A DNA stretch of 34,090 nucleotides from assembly GCA_017631255.1 (NCBI GenBank), contig JAGBTP010000040.1, forward strand, positions 1-34,090, read 5' to 3'. The DNA comes from Alistipes sp. (lineage in GTDB: Bacteria > Bacteroidota > Bacteroidia > Bacteroidales > Rikenellaceae). A program made the translations under genes and the position numbers. The notes under the pieces are model-generated. The model saw only the letters and a program-made list of their open reading frames with translations. It did not search any database and was not told the origin of the DNA. Shown piece by piece: positions 33,950 through 34,090 of this stretch (positions within the stretch are counted from its first letter, which is position 1; each line of letters opens with the position of its first letter).

Positions 33950-34090
33950 CTATTTAACTGCATTAACGATTGCCTCAAATGCCTTAGGCTCGTTGAGTGC
34001 AAGGTCAGCCAAAACCTTACGGTTGAGGGCGATACCCTTAACATTCATCTTACCGATAAACTCTGAGTAAGTCATACCGTACATACGAAC
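33950..34090 (-). CDS. rplT: 50S ribosomal protein L20 (C-terminal part, cut by window edge)
   Basis: The last 46 codons of L20 are present, ending in TAG at 33952-33950. The readable protein, [20 protein letters not shown] through [20 protein letters not shown], matches the conserved C-terminus of L20 (family pattern ...[10 protein letters not shown]...). The start lies beyond the window. In most bacteria the upstream partners are infC and rpmI. Confidence 0.92.
   Translation of the reverse strand, partial: VRMYGMTYSEFIGKMNVKGIALNRKVLADLALNEPKAFEAIVNAVK

Overview
This window is a stretch of ordinary chromosome from a member of the Bacteroidota, most likely the order Bacteroidales. The evidence is consistent. 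Promoter-like sites repeatedly match TTTG-N18-20-TAnnTTTG, the sigma-ABfr (-33/-7) type used by Bacteroidetes, and starts rarely have a Shine-Dalgarno sequence. The single tRNA lacks an encoded CCA. Several families are typical of the phylum (DUF3127, DUF4923, lipoprotein DPP III, the TPR/lumazine-synthase locus divergent from recF-dciA). Coding regions strongly prefer GAG, AAG and CTC codons. An Alistipes/Rikenellaceae-like organism is plausible, but the genus cannot be fixed from sequence reading alone. I saw no prophage, insertion sequence, CRISPR array or recent transfer.

Layout. 1-512: rpmA (L27) with terminator, then tRNA-Arg(CCU) with its own promoter and terminator. 766-2469: a long-chain acyl-CoA synthetase-like enzyme, ending at a bidirectional terminator shared with a five-gene minus-strand operon (7333 to 2580). 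That operon holds an alpha/beta hydrolase, a membrane-anchored MurF-type ligase, D-Ala-D-Ala ligase, a radical SAM protein and a DUF3127 protein with an SSB-like C-terminal tip. 7593-8777 (minus): a lumazine-synthase-like protein that has lost its active-site segments, and a membrane-anchored TPR protein. 9011-10944 (plus): thioredoxin-fold lipoprotein, recF and dciA (DUF721). 10970-11896 (minus): an OxyR-type regulator. 14967-12060 (minus): rplM-rpsI-rpsB-tsf. 15255-16967 (minus): Na/Pi cotransporter with PhoU-like tail, followed by a gene-free stretch of about 530 bp. 17501-19432: divergent upp and uracil permease genes. 19506-20814 (minus): BI-1/YccA-like and DUF486 membrane proteins. 20973-22994 (plus): dipeptidyl-peptidase III lipoprotein. 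23133-23765 (minus): DUF4923 protein. 29143-23877 (minus): OPT transporter, peptidase T and NAD+ synthetase. 29455-33810 (plus): valS, rnhA, flavin reductase and an unrecognised protein. The window ends inside rplT (L20) on the minus strand.

How the genes work together. Most units are housekeeping: translation (L27, L13, S9, S2, EF-Ts, ValRS, L20, tRNA-Arg), replication and repair (RecF, DciA, RNase HI), pyrimidine salvage (upp with a permease) and peptide use (OPT, peptidase T, DPP III). Two places deserve most attention. One is the eroded lumazine synthase at what I recall as the usual ribH locus of the order. The other is the operon pairing a membrane-embedded Mur ligase with Ddl, a hydrolase, a radical SAM protein and an SSB-tailed DUF3127 protein.
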